Source: Tetrapyrgos nigripes (taxonomy: Eukaryota > Basidiomycota > Agaricomycetes > Agaricales > Campanellaceae). Taken from it: a stretch of 64,000 nt of DNA. Of the stretch, positions 11,165 to 22,608 are shown piece after piece. The first letter of the stretch is position 1. Each line of letters starts with the position of its first letter. The position numbers were made by a program, and so were the translations under genes. The DNA is taken from the NCBI GenBank assembly GCA_013368315.1, contig JAACJM010000004.1, positions 496,001 through 560,000 on the forward strand, read 5' to 3'. The notes under the pieces were generated by a model. That model saw only the letters and a list, made by a program, of their open reading frames with translations. It was not told where the DNA came from and did no database searches.

Positions 11165-12752
11165 CTAAATCATTTCCTTTTCCAAGTCAATGCACCTTGA
11201 GCGCGGAACATGCCACCAACTTGAACGATGCCATCCACTGGCGAGCAATACACTCTTTGTAAATTGCGAAAATCTATCGGAATTTATTTCGCTCCGAGCA
11301 TCGTGGATCTGGACCTGTGATAAGGGAACTACGTTGGACGAAGCTGAAGGTGCAATACGCGCGGAGAGGAAATCCAACAGTGCCTGTTCAGAGAAAGCAT
11401 AATGGTCATGGAACTCTATCCGAGTAAGCTTGGGAAGCAAGACATCGGAAGAGGAGACGACCGTCAGAGCTTTCAACAGCTCTTCAGTCATGAAAGGATT
11501 CCTTGAGAGCACCAGCTGGTTGAGATCGGGTAGTGACCTGAAGAAAGAAACTACAGGCTCTAATGCAGGGAACAAGCTAGGTATGATCCTGCACTGCATT
11601 TCAAACTTGGTCAAGGAGCAAGACGACCGCATGAACAGATTTTCTAGAGATAGAAGAGAGCGCGACCAATGATCGGATTCGGGAAAGTTCTCCTTCAGGG
11701 TCAATTCCCGGAGATTGGGAAGAGTGAGCCGGTTAAAAAGTAAGTCGGAATGAGCGAGGTTGCAATAAACGATCAGTTTCTGCAAGGCGGACAGAGTAAT
11801 GAGAGAAGTGTCGGCGGAGAAGTTGTGGTACGAATTGACTGATAGCTCTACAAGGTTGACACAATTGGCGAGCATGTCCATGAGTGCTGCATCCTCCAGA
11901 AGTCGGGTCATCACTAGATGTGTGAGGCGAGCCATGCTCGCAGCGCTAAGCTCATAACCCACACCATACTGTGGAAGATCTAGTTGGCGCAGACTGGGAG
12001 CATTTTCAAGGAACGTAGACGGTACGATATCAATACCGAATCTCGTATCAGAGCGAGAGCCATATAGGCTGACAGCTTCAAGACAGACAAGGTCTTCTCC
12101 TCTTATATGTTCGAGCGCGAACAAGGAATCATATGGGATTCGAAGGTGAAGATGTTTCCAACGTCTGTGATGAGGAAGTAGGATTTCAAGGATGCCCGTC
12201 ACTGCCGCTACGTCGTCCTGCCATCGGTCCGAATTTGACGAGTACAATGATATACTCAAGGGAAGGGAGCCAGAGCGGGACAAGAAGCACTCCAGACCTT
12301 CTCGTAGAGCATTGCACTTGGAAGTGTAAGGGTCGAAAGTGTATGCCGCTTCCGGTACAAAAATATGGAAACGCTGCCCAAAGCTCTGGCGTGCCAATGG
12401 CTACCGACCTCCACCTGCTGCAGGTCTGAGCAACATTTATCGGTGATTGAACTCGGTCGAAAGTGGAAAATGGGGTCAAGGAGTGGAGGAAGATGTGCTG
12501 AAGAATTTCGATAGGGAAACCTCGTAAAGAAGATGTGATCGATTTGAGAGAGGCGACCTTTTCTTGTAATGAGTCTCGCTTCTGCGTGATAGCATCCAAC
12601 GACGCTTTCAAACGCTCTATCTGAGCATTCATTCGATCCAGGTCCTGCGTGTATTCCGAGCATATTTGTCTGATATGGTATATGTCCTTTTCCTCAGGGA
12701 GGGCGTTGCTAGTCATTAAACTAGGCTTGAAAGGATAGACAGTCGGTTCCAT
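11165..12752 (-). pseudogene. F-box/LRR-like protein, duplicate copy A with frameshift
   Basis: N-terminal coiled coil (DRMNAQIERLKASLDAITQK), F-box (FPIEILQHIFLHSLTPFSTF and TCSRWRSVAIGTPELWAA) and a long leucine-rich part ending ...IDLEKEMI. One extra A in the run at 12369-12371 compared with copy B (17465-19056) breaks the frame between ELWAA and FHIFVPEAA, splitting it into two overlapping frames. The rest reads cleanly. The family joins SKP1 to select ubiquitination targets, inferred only from the F-box. Copy A and copy B are nearly identical over about 2 kb including flanks. Either it is a recent pseudogene or the extra base is a sequencing error. Confidence 0.85.
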
Positions 12753-12972
12753 GTCTCTTTGCTAGAGAAAAAGCAGCTCAGATACGTGACCACATACTGC
12801 AAGGCAACTCACCAGAGATATCAGTGTTCACACGAAAGAAGGATTCGGAAGTGGTTCGGGAAACCCACGCGTCGCTTTGAAGTTTGATTGTAGACGACTA
12901 AATACGTCTACAGACAATCAACACAGACCAGGTAGATGTTGCCAATCATTTCATCTGAACGTCTCCACAAAT

Positions 12973-13098
12973 TAGAGAGTTTGCGCAAAAAGCCACGCCC
13001 GTGGCTTTTCAGTATTGAGTCCTCAATTCAGTTGTCACATGAGCATTACGGTATTCAATTCAGTAAAGCCACGGTGTGGCTTTTGCGCAAACTCTCTA
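12973..13098. mobile_element. Foldback/MITE-like element 1 (126 bp with TA ends)
   Basis: The left end reads TAGAGAGTTTGCGCAAAA and the right end is its inverse, TTTTGCGCAAACTCTCTA. The inverted match continues inward for about 45 bases with a few differences (GCCACGCCCGTGGC against GCCACACCGTGGC), so each arm also forms its own small hairpin. There is no coding capacity. A TA lies at each edge, compatible with a TA target duplication of Tc1/mariner-type elements. The duplicate F-box segment at 19.3 kb lacks this element. Confidence 0.8.
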
Positions 13099-13105
13099 TC
13101 ACAGC

Positions 13106-13292
13106 AGGGATGAGTGCATATTTGGACGGAATTTTTGGATGAGAATAAATTTCGGGTTTTCTCCCGGTGCCGGAACTACTCCATATAGAAGTTCGGCTTA
13201 CGAACGGTCCCATATGGTGTAGTCCGGCCATTGTTGAAATATTCGAGATTTACTCCAGTTCAAAAATGCCCGACAAAAATGCACTCATCCCC
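13106..13292. mobile_element. Foldback/MITE-like element 2 (about 187 bp)
   Basis: Ends are inverted copies of GGGATGAGTGCAT (13107-13119 and 13279-13291). The similarity extends inward to about 32 bases per arm (CGGAATTTTTGGA versus CGGGCATTTTTGAA as read from each end). No open frame of note. It lies directly beside element 1, and the whole 12975-13302 block is absent from the paralogous position near 19318. It may be a separate element or one half of a composite. Target duplication for this element alone is not obvious. Confidence 0.65.
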
Positions 13293-13358
13293 GCCTTGTA
13301 TATACCATTTGTAGAGTGGATATCAGAATTACATAGTAAAAATGTAGATAGAGGCGCA

Positions 13359-13690
13359 AATCATCATTCAAAAAAGCACAGGCAATTCCATGTCGATACC
13401 TCGAGAGGATGGTACATACGACCGCCTTGCAACATCATCGTAGACCCTCTGCTCAAAATTTACTGACCCAGATATTTCCACCGTCTATGATAAGGGAGGG
13501 TAACCTCAAGAGCCTGCGTCACCTCTTCCACGTCATCACGCCATCGATGGCTATAGACCTCCACTTGCTGTATATGTGAGTGAGAAGCAGCGGTGACTCG
13601 AGTCGGTCAAGAGTGGGGAAAGGTTGCAGGCATTGAATGAAGATGAGCTGAAGGACTTCAGCAGGGAAAAAGACCCTAACCCAATTTCAT
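13359..13690 (-). pseudogene. F-box gene relic, internally deleted (copy A side)
   Basis: Minus strand 13690-13550 reads FFPAEVLQLIFIQCLQPFPT then LDRLESPLLLTYT before a stop, which is the F-box region. 13464-13360 reads the C-terminal end RVYDDVARRSYVPSSRGIDM. The LRR body between them is gone. The C-terminal piece is nearly identical to the relic at 19387-19490, so it belongs to the same segmental duplication. Confidence 0.75.
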
Positions 13691-13746
13691 AGTCACACTA
13701 GTATTAAAGTGAAGAACAGGCATGTGTCTGGGTCCCTGCTACCACT

Positions 13747-16700
13747 TCACTCCTTATCCTTGTCCTCGTCCTCGATATCATACTCCTCGTCGTCTTCGTC
13801 CTTCCATTCATCCTCCTCCTCCACAATTTCAGCTTTTCGGATAACCTCCATACATCGATCAAGACAAGCCTGCTCATACCACACTATGCCAGCGAAATTA
13901 GCATCACTTTTGTGACGCCTTATGGCTTTCGCCAGGATCTTTGCGCTTCCGACATCAGTCACCCAACACCAGTGCGGGCTGAGACGCCAGAGGGAATGGT
14001 GGAATAGCACCGACTTTGGAGAATCCCCGTGTTTCCAGGGGTCACGAGAGACCAATTTCCAAACACTGTTAGCAAACTGGAGTTGGACCGTCTTGTATAT
14101 ATGCCCATGATGCATCTGCGTCGAAAACCCGATGTTATTCCAGTCACCAACTGTGATTCTTATATCTTCAGATGTGATGCGGATATATTTGGCAGTGATA
14201 AGAAGATGCATGGAAAGTACATAGTCTTGGATCTCGGTGATCCAGTGCTGGTACTCGTCGGGTGAGCAAGGTGAAGGACATTCAGGCACAGGTAATTCGG
14301 GTAACAACTTCTGACCAAGGGCGTGTATATCGCTCATGGTTGGGGTAATGAAAGAGGAAATGTCATGACTGTTTGATATATCGTAGCCACGCGAAAGATA
14401 TTCCAGTTTTTTTATGATGTCTTTACAGAGGATGCGTTCGGTATCCGTTGATGTACAGAACCACCAGCGGTCCTGAGTGAAGTTGGTAGATGCTGTCGGA
14501 ATGAGTCTGAAAATTTCCTTTGCGAATGACAATAACCGAGGAGGCACTACGGACTCGTTGAAACCCATGCTGTGATATAATGTGTCCAGTCCAAGTATCC
14601 AGCGTCTAGCGAGGTCGCCAGCGCCATCACTGCTAAGATCTAGAAGTGCGCACTCTTCCAAACGATGCGCTGGGTCACTCTCTACGAGCAGCTTGGCCTG
14701 ATTGGTAGTGCAATTATTGAGGTATTTGTATATTATTTTCCTGCACTCGACGGCTCCAGGAAAATGCAATGCCCGTTTGGTTGAGAATAAAAGCTTGAAC
14801 ACCAGAATGAAGAGCTCAGGTGAAACAGACCCAGGCTCTGTCGAGGTGCTTTGGAGTAGATAGGTAGCCTGCGCTTCATCTTCCTCTACGTCGAGGGATT
14901 GGTCAAAGACTTCAAGTCTCGGTATGCTTGTGTGGATAAGGTCAAATGACATAGTCATCTCAAGAGGTTCCAAGGCAGCATCTACAGCCGCCGAGAGAAA
15001 TTGGCTCAGTACAGAGATCAGCGCGGCTTTCCAGCGTGACATGTCCATGAGTTGCGCGATATGCTCTTGCGCCTGCTGGACCAGAGCAGCTGCATCGGTT
15101 TCTGTCATGCCCGACATACAACCATTTTGAAGAGTGCTGTCGAGTTGGTCGAACTGGGGTGTAAATTTCTCCGAGATCCAATCGATGTCTTCTCGAGACA
15201 GGTTGGTGAAGATGGACCTAGCATCTCCGAGTCGCTCGGTGTTGGTCTTTGAGGAAGACAGTGCCTCAGACATCCATTCAATGCACCGCCTGAAGCCCTG
15301 TACTCTGCTGGTTTGTAGTGCTGCGATTGTCAAGATAAGGTAGCCTTGTGGTAAGGAAGGTGAAGAAGACAGCAATTCCACCAGGTCCCGCTGAAACCAA
15401 AAGATCGGATACTGGCTGTAGTCAGACCCTACGTTCTCCGCACCATGTTTAACGACTAACCATCCAAAGGAGGTCAGAGCGTGAAGGCAATGCTCCAAGT
15501 TGCGAACTCGACGTTCGGGGTCACCAGCCAAAGACCCAGAGACTGAAATGAAGTGGTGTATACGAGATATCATATTGTTCTCGGGATTCGGCGACTGGAT
15601 GAGAGGAGCAACGATTCCAAAGTTTGCGAGGCGTACGCCGCCAGTTTGGGGACTAGCGAGGGCATCAGAGACGGCCATAAACATGGGAACGAGTTCTGTA
15701 TCGTGGTTCAACGATTTCATTGTAAACTCCATACATCGACTATCACGATCTGGCGATTTGTGCAGTGACCTCTCAACCATCGCCTCTGTAAGACTAAGCT
15801 CGCTGGCGAGGTTGTTTCGTCGCGCAAAAAAACCATTGGCCACATGCCAGAGAAGATCGGAAAACGGGGTACGATAGGGTGTGTCGAGAGATTGCAATGG
15901 ATGGAGCGTGAGAGCCGAATAGACAAGCACAAAGATGAACAACACGCATGCCATGAGAATTGTGAGAGGGAGATTCACTGGTAGCAGGAATGCGACTAAA
16001 CCGGCAAAGAAAAAGAATAGAGAAATGTGCAGCAGGATTGGGATGACATCCACAAATGTGTGCATCCCAAAACGTCGCAGTCCAAAGTAGGAGAAAGCAA
16101 GCACTCTGGCTTGAACGACAGGCGATGGCCGCATTGTAGTTTTGTGCAAAAAGTCTCGAGTCCACTGCTGTACGAATGTCGCCAATAGTGAACAAGTGAG
16201 GGCTAACGCGAGACTGAGGAACCAAAGCATGTTGCAAATCAAGGACGATGTCATGGGCTTGAAGGACGTGTCGGAAAGTCCGACTGTCGTGGTTGTCCCA
16301 TTTGATATGGACGCGAGTTGCAAAGATATGGTGGTGAGGAGGGATGTGGTTAGATCTGCTGGATCCAGTTGTAGCTTTTTGTAGCTCTCGACAATGAGGG
16401 CGGTAAGAGTGGCCGAATAAAGAGCAGACTAGGCTTTTTTCAGGAGGCTGAAGTGATATAAGAATAAAAAGAGACGCACAAAGAGTAGGATCCCATCCAT
16501 GTCACCTTTCCAGCCTTCGAGAAGGGCTTTATCATATTCATGAGCCTGGCTAATGTACATGTTCCATAACCCGAAACATGCATCATCATCTGCAGTGGGT
16601 TTGAACCGTCCTGGATGTTCATTGTGCTTTATCAGAAACACGTTGTCATATTTAAAAGTTGGTTTACTTACCGACACCGTCGGTATCAGGCTGCTTCTCA

Positions 16701-16750
16701 TTCTTTTTCAAGTCCTCGAGCTGATACGAGGGAGCACCGCTAGTAGGCAT
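13747..16750 (-). CDS. DUF6535 membrane protein
   Basis: Three exons, 16750-16672, 16610-16480 and 16428-13747, giving about 963 residues. The N-terminal region reads CFGLWNMYISQAHEYDKAL then GWKGDMDGILLF and SALYSATLTALIVESYKKL, the signature of DUF6535. Several hydrophobic helices follow (LWFLSLALALTCSLLATF, then two near VIPILLHISLFFFFAG and ILMACVLFIFVLVY), so the N-terminal third should be membrane-anchored. The remaining 600 residues are helical and the C-terminus is a strongly acidic tail (EDDEEYDIEDEDKDKE). The family is expanded in mushroom genomes; function is unknown. The gene sits between the two arms of the F-box segmental duplication and looks intact. Confidence 0.85.
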
Positions 16751-17464
16751 TGATGGGTAGTTTTCAGTGTGTCTTCACCGAGTCGGATTGAAAAGGTGAG
16801 ACAGCAAGGAATCAATGTGGCGTTCCATGCGCATGACGATGCAACGTACTGAAGGCGTGATGCATGGTTGCCGTTGAGTGTAAGAATGACCATCACTTCG
16901 CAGGGAAATAACAAGGTACAGTCTCATAGCCAGGCCAGGAAAGAAAAGAGACTCACAAGAGTACCTGGCGAGAAGCATCTCTGCCGACGACAACACAGTC
17001 AGCAGAGCCATCTCATTTCCATGATGAGTGGGTGAATAGGAACTTGGACACACAAAACCACAGAAAGCAAGATGGAGACCCATGGCGGAAAGATGGGTCA
17101 AAGATGGACTTTAGGTCAAGTTTGGGTTCCGACGTCCAAGTCGCGAAACTTATTAGTATTACTGTGTCTCCACTCTTGAAGAAGTTTGAAAATCTCATTG
17201 GACGTAGGGTCAGTCACCAAATCGTCCCCGTACCGACAGGACCATAAGAAATCACAAGCACAACTTGAATCAACGCTCTGTTTCATTCGCGTACCATTTT
17301 TAACTAGACATGGAAATGAAACAGTTTTTTTTACATATCTCAATCATTGCCTGGCCCGGAGGAGAGTCGTTCCAAGCCAGGATAAGAACAGGAAGAACAC
17401 TAGGCTATGAAATCAATTCGTATATTATCTGAGCACCGTAAACACATTCCACAAAAAAGGTATG
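16751..17464. other. Spacer between the DUF6535 gene and F-box copy B
   Basis: The left part should hold the promoter of the minus-strand DUF6535 gene. From about 17310 the sequence matches 11012-11164, the 3' flank of F-box copy A (shared GGAGAGTCGTTCCAAGCCAG), marking one edge of the duplication. Short open frames between 16775 and 17400 show no family signal. Confidence 0.5.
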
Positions 17465-19490
17465 CTAAATCATTTCCTTTTCCAAGTCAATGGACCTTGA
17501 GCGCGGAACATGCCACCAACTTGAACGATGCCACCCACTGGTGAGCAACACACTCTCTGTAAATTCCGAAAATCTATCGGAATTTATTTCGCTCCGAGCA
17601 TTGTGGATCTGAACTTGTGATAAGCGAACCATGTTGGACGAAGCGGAGGTGGAAGACGTGCCGAGAGGAAATCCAACAGTGCCTGTTCAGGGAAAGTATA
17701 ATGGTCATGGAACTCTATCCGAGTAAGCTTGGGAAGCAACACGTCGGAAGAGGAGACGACCGTCAGAGCTTTCAACAGCTCTTCGGTCATGAAAGGATTC
17801 TTTAAGAGCACCAGCTGGTTTAGATCGGGTAGTGACTTGAAGAAAGAAATTACAGGTTCTAATGCAGGAAAGAAGCTAGACACGATACTGCACTGCAGTT
17901 CAAACTTGGTCAAGGAGCAAGACGACCGCATGAACAGATTTTCTAGAGATAGAAGAGAGCGCGACCAATGATCGGATTCGGGAAAGTTCTCCTTCAGGGT
18001 CAATTCCCGGAGATTGGGAAGAGTGAGCCGGTTAAAAAGTAAGTCGGAATGAGCGAGGTTGCAATAAACGATCAGTTTCTGCAAGGCGGACAGAGTGATG
18101 GGAGAAGTGTCGGCGGAGAAGTCGTGGTACGAACTGACTGATAGTTCTACAAGGTTGACACAATTGGCGAGCATGTCCATGAGTGCTGCATCCTCCAGAG
18201 GTCGGGTCATCACTAGATGTGTGAGGCGAGCCATGCTCGCAGCGCTAAGCTCATAACTCACACCATACTGTGGAAGATCTAGTTGGCGCAGACTGGGAGC
18301 ATTTTCAAGGAACGTAGACGGTACGATATCACTGATACCGAATCTCGTATCAGAGGGAGAGCCATATAAGCTGACAGCTTCAAGACAGACAAGGTCTTCT
18401 CCTCTTATATGTTCGAGCGCGAACAAGGAATCATATGGGATTCGAAGGTGAAGATGTTTCCAACGTCTGTGATGAGGAAGTAGGATTTCAAGGATGCCCG
18501 TCACTGCCGCCACGTCGTCATGCCATCGGTCCGAATTTGACGAGTACAATGATATACTCAAGGGAAGGGAGCCAGAGCGGGACAAGAAGCACTCCAGACC
18601 TTCTCGTAGAGCATTGCACTTGGAAGTGTACTGAGGGTCGAAAGTGTATGCCGCTTCCGGTACAAAAATATGGAACGCTGCCCAAAGCTCTGGCGTGCCA
18701 ATGGCTACCGGCCTCCATCTGCTGCAGGTCTGAGCAACATTTATCGGTGATTGGACTCGGTCGAAAGTGGAAAACGGGGGCAAGGAGTGGAGGAAGATGT
18801 GCTGAAGAATTTCGGTGGGGAGACTTCGCAAAGGAGATGTGATCGATTTGAGAGAGGCGACCTTTTCTTGTAATGAGTCTCGCTTCTGCGTGATAGCATC
18901 CAACGACGTTTTCAAACGCTCTATCTGAGCATTCATTCGATCCAGGTCCTGCGTGTATTCCAAGCATATTTGTCTGATATGGTATATGTCCTTTTCCTCA
19001 GGGAGGGCGTTGCTAGTCATTAAACTAGGCTTGAAAGGATAGACAGTCGGTTCCATGTCTCTTTGCTAGAGAAAAAGCAACTCAGATACTGTCCGCATAC
19101 TACAAGGCAACTCACCAGAGAGATATCAGTGTTCAGACCAAAGAAGGAAATGGTTCGGGAAACCCACACGCGACTTTGAAGTTTGATTGTAGACGGCTAA
19201 ATACACAACTGAGCGTCTACAGGCAATCAACACAGGCCAGGTAAATTGCCAATCATTTTTTTGCAGGGAGTTTCGGGTGTCCTAGTCCTTCCACGATTTC
19301 GCACATTCTGCACAAATTACACCATTTGTAGAGTGGATATAACAGAATTACATAGTAAATATGTAGATAGAGTGGCAAATCATCATTCAAAAAAGCACAG
19401 GCAATTCCATGTCGATACCTCGAGAGAATGGCACATACGACCGCCTTGCAACGTCATCGTAGACCCTCTGCTCAAATTTCACTGACCCAC
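17301..19490. repeat. Segmental duplication, arm B
   Basis: Counterpart of 11001-13480. Arm B lacks the foldback elements: CACAAAT at 19311 is followed almost directly by ACCATTT at 19321. This gives a probable pre-insertion state for arm A. Confidence 0.85.
17584..19056 (-). CDS. F-box/LRR-like protein, duplicate copy B (C-terminal frameshift)
   Basis: A 490-residue frame, intron-free. Coiled coil at about residues 35-70, F-box at about 75-125 (SLPTEILQHIFLHSLPPFST then TCSRWRPVAIGTPELWAA), then about 350 residues of irregular leucine-rich repeats. Relative to copy A it has lost one base in the GGAGG tract around 17645, after SARLPP. The last residues are therefore FAYHKFRSTMLGAK instead of the ancestral end; the original C-terminal frame still reads on to a stop at 17465. 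Expected role is a substrate receptor of an SCF ubiquitin ligase, inferred from the F-box only. The promoter region to about 19256 is also duplicated from copy A. Confidence 0.85.
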   Translation of the reverse strand: MEPTVYPFKPSLMTSNALPEEKDIYHIRQICLEYTQDLDRMNAQIERLKTSLDAITQKRDSLQEKVASLKSITSPLRSLPTEILQHIFLHSLPPFSTFDRVQSPINVAQTCSRWRPVAIGTPELWAAFHIFVPEAAYTFDPQYTSKCNALREGLECFLSRSGSLPLSISLYSSNSDRWHDDVAAVTGILEILLPHHRRWKHLHLRIPYDSLFALEHIRGEDLVCLEAVSLYGSPSDTRFGISDIVPSTFLENAPSLRQLDLPQYGVSYELSAASMARLTHLVMTRPLEDAALMDMLANCVNLVELSVSSYHDFSADTSPITLSALQKLIVYCNLAHSDLLFNRLTLPNLRELTLKENFPESDHWSRSLLSLENLFMRSSCSLTKFELQCSIVSSFFPALEPVISFFKSLPDLNQLVLLKNPFMTEELLKALTVVSSSDVLLPKLTRIEFHDHYTFPEQALLDFLSARLPPPLRPTWFAYHKFRSTMLGAK

Positions 19491-19970
19491 CAAACTGTGA
19501 CGCAAATTTGTCCCTAGCATCCTTGATGCATACTTCAACCAATGGGACCACACCAGTCCAAGCTGGAGGAGAAAGATGCGCTTCCAGGAAATTCAATAAA
19601 GCCTCCTCAGGATAAGTAGAATGATCGTGGAACTCCATTCGCGTCAGCTTGGGGCACAGTTTGCCAAAGGAAGAGACGACAGTGAAAGCTTCCAACAGGC
19701 CTTCTGTTATGAAAGGATTCTTAGAAAGAGTCTAGGGAGTAAAGAAGTGATCGATTTGAGAGAGGTGACTTTGGCTTGCAAAGTGTCTCGTTTCTGCGTG
19801 ATAGCGCCTAGCAATGCTTTCAGACGCTCTATCTGAGCGTTCATGCGGTCCAAGTCAGTCTTAGTCCTGTGTGTATTCCGAGCACATCTGTCTGATGTGG
19901 TGCATATCCTTTTCGTGAGGGAGGTCATTGCTAGTCATCAGACTCGCGTTGACATTGTAGCACGTCAAAT
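19387..19970 (-). pseudogene. F-box gene relic, internally deleted (copy B side)
   Basis: The N-terminal part (about 19970-19735) has the coiled coil LDRMNAQIERLKALLGAITQ and KVTSLKSITSLL, then jumps into C-terminal family sequence: AFTVVSSFGKLCPKLTRMEF, EEALLNFLEAHLSPP and RRSYVPFSRGIDMELPVLF. The F-box and most repeats are missing, and a stop and frame change separate the halves. Same relic family as 13359-13690. Confidence 0.8.
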
Positions 19971-20322
19971 CCATAGCTGGGAGACATAACAGAGTCAGAT
20001 AATGTTCATCTTTTACGACGGGAACTCACTGACTGTTCGAGATAACGCGTGGGAAATTACTAGTCCAAGTTCTCGAGCGCTAAGTATGGATGTGGTCCCA
20101 GTTCTTTACGGATTAGAATTTCAGTACAAAGGTATGTACAGATAGCTCTCAGGAGATCTACATCGTAGTAATTTTGTGTGTATGCATCAAGTAGAGATGC
20201 CTCCCCGAGCCCATTTGATGAGCAGGCAGCCATTTTCATGGATGATTGGAGTCCTGTTAGCATACAACCAGGACTAGAGCCTACGTGAGCCAGGGAGAAA
20301 GACCTCTCAATCAAGGTACCGC
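19971..20322. other. Spacer, F-box relic upstream and transporter 3' flank
   Basis: An open frame of 88 codons on the minus strand (20326-20060) directly follows the transporter stop and shows no conserved motif, so I treat it as 3' UTR. Nothing else seen. Confidence 0.4.
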
Positions 20323-22608
20323 TCACGCCTGTTGAGCAGGCTTCCCCTCTGCACTCCCCTCACCCTCTTCATTGACCTCCTTCACTTTCGCACCCTCAGG
20401 CCCAGTATAATACTCCACAAACTCCTGTTCACCTGCGAATCGACTTCTAGCCTTGGACTTTTCAGAAAGCGCAACTTTTGTTGCCAGATCGTAGGAGTCC
20501 CATTCCTTCGTAGGGACTTCGGCCTCCATTAGGAAGTTGATTTCCTCGAGTGTCCGGCCACGGGTTTCAGCTGCATATGGAGACAGAAAAGTCAGAAAAT
20601 ATAGTATTGATAAAAGCAAAACATACTCACGTATACAGAAGTAGACGAAAACGAGGGTGAGGAAGCAGAGTCCTCCGTATATGAATCCAATCATTCTAAA
20701 CAGGTCAGTGTTTTTAACCTCTGAAGATGGCGAGACCAAACTCACGGTCCTAGAGCAGCTTTGTCCTGATCGAATAGGTACGGTAGCGTAAAGGTGACTA
20801 CAAAGGCCATGGTCCAAAAGCAAGCTGTTCCGACACTCATAATCTTCTGTCTGTTCCTCCCTACACTCAATTCCGTTGCGACGACCCAACATAGTGGGCC
20901 CCACGCGACTACGGTGGAAAAAGGAAAAAGAGATGTGAAGACGGAAAGCCAAAGCAGAGGGTGACACTCACGATTGAACAGAAACACGTAGATGATAATC
21001 ATGGCAGCGGCGACTTGATTGTACTCGGGATGTATCTGACGATACGCTTCGGACTTGACGCCCATGCCACCACAGATAAGCAGGACGATAGTCATACCAG
21101 CGCCAGTCCATAGAAGTAGAGGACGACGACCAAAACGGTTGACGAGGAAAAAGGAGACGATGACTCCCACGACTCTAATGCAACGATTAATGTGAAGTTC
21201 AGAGAAGGACGAGAGGCAAACACGCACTCGACAATGTCGACAACGATCGTAATAATGAAGGGCGAAGCAATGTGGAGATCTTGGAAGAAGACTGTGGCAT
21301 ACGAGAAGATGAACTGCACTCCCGAGATTTGTTGAGAGATACTGTGTCACAACCAGATTAATGAGCCCACTCTTGAAACAGAGCACACATCCACTCACAG
21401 AATTCCAACAGCACAAATGAATCTTCTCCTTGTAGTACCAAAAACCAAGTCAGTCCAACGCGACGTATTACCACCATTGTCCACTTCTCGCTTCCGAGAC
21501 TCCTCAAATGCAACAGTCTGTTCCTGGATAGCACCTTCGACGTTGGGATGATGTTGGTGAATACGTTCTAAGGCGCGGTACATCTTCTCGGTTTTGTTCT
21601 TGCCAAAGAGCCAACGAGGAGATTCGGGCAGCCATAGCAGACCGCCGTAGATCGACAGGATGAAGACGAGATTGAGGGCTAGACGAAAGAGCATAAGTGA
21701 ATGAAGCAGAGCTTTAAGGGAATGGAAGATACCAATTGGGATACGGTAAGCTGCGGTAGAATTCAATTCTTTAGTGCCTTGCCCGACGCAAGCACCAATC
21801 TAAAAAGGAATTCTGAGGAATAGTGCACACAGACGTACATTATATACTTACAACTTGTCCAATGGCAAGCATTAGCTGCCATGAAGACACTACCACACCA
21901 CGGATTTCTGTCGGAGGTATCTCACTAGAATATGTGAGGGAGCCGTCCGATGGAAAGTCGAAATTAGATATACCTGAGGTACAAGGGCACACTATACATG
22001 CATGTCCATCAGATACTTTTGTGAGCAGGGGGATCCTTCAACTTACGCGTTTGAAATCACTCCAACACCCATACCAAGGATAAGTCGACCGACAATTAAC
22101 AGCCTGAGCAACAATAAGAAATGCAACCGGACAAGACAAAAGAGACATACGGATGTGAGCCAGCGACCACTGAAATCCGCTGTCAAACAAGTAGCATAGA
22201 CATCCATACGCGACACGTACCCATCTGCAGAATCACACCAATGATTACGAATGTACAGGCAGCAGCCAAAGCGCCTTTTCGGCCAGTATAGTCACCAATG
22301 GGCCCAGCAGTCAAAGCACCAACGACCTCTCCAGCTTGAACAATCGACGTAAACTAGCATTCTCAGACATTAAAAACACAAACAGGAAATCGCCTAGAAA
22401 TTCTACTCACCAGCGACTTGTCTGACGATGAAATGGCATATGATCCGTCCGACTGGAGTTCACCAAAGTCTCTGCCAAATTTATCCATAGCAAGGATAGA
22501 GGTGAAGTATGTTCCATCGTAGCCATAAAGAACGGCTCCAATAACAGCGACAGCACAGAAACCGAGAGGCTTGAGGTACTCTTTTGAGAAGAGACTGGGC
22601 CCGATCAT
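20323..22608 (-). CDS. MFS sugar transporter
   Basis: At least ten exons. The first is 22608-22411, then 22353-22221, a 19-base exon 22169-22151, and 22103-22047. Sugar-porter signatures in order: GAVLYGYDGTYFTSILAM (helix 1), GPIGDYTGRKGAL, VGRLILGMGVGVISNAVPLY, LSEIPPTEIRG, LWLPESPRWLFGK (the PESPR motif), QQISGVQF-type helix 7 with FIFSYATVFF, VNRFGRRPLLLWTG, VAWGPLCWVVATEL and PETRGRTLEEINFLM (PETKG motif). The C-terminal cytoplasmic tail is Glu-rich. Likely a plasma-membrane hexose or related sugar uniporter/proton symporter; substrate cannot be told. On the coding strand, a CTTAAATATTC stretch about 80 bases upstream could be a TATA-type element. Confidence 0.92.

Larger units (their letters stand above)
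11001..13480. repeat. Segmental duplication, arm A
   Basis: Same orientation as arm B (about 17301-19490). Shared stretches run from ...GGAAATGAAAC near 11014 through the whole F-box gene to the CAATCATTT around 12950. After the foldback elements they resume from ACCATTTGTAGAGTGGATAT (13304) to about 13480. Identity over the gene is above 90 percent by eye. Confidence 0.85.

Noticed and set aside
16775..17247. Short frames between the DUF6535 gene and F-box copy B
   Set aside because: None shows family similarity; the interval is promoter plus the edge of the segmental duplication.
20060..20326. 88-codon minus-strand frame after the sugar transporter stop
   Set aside because: Immediately downstream of a clear C-terminus, no splice signal and no family motif. 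Treated as 3' UTR.
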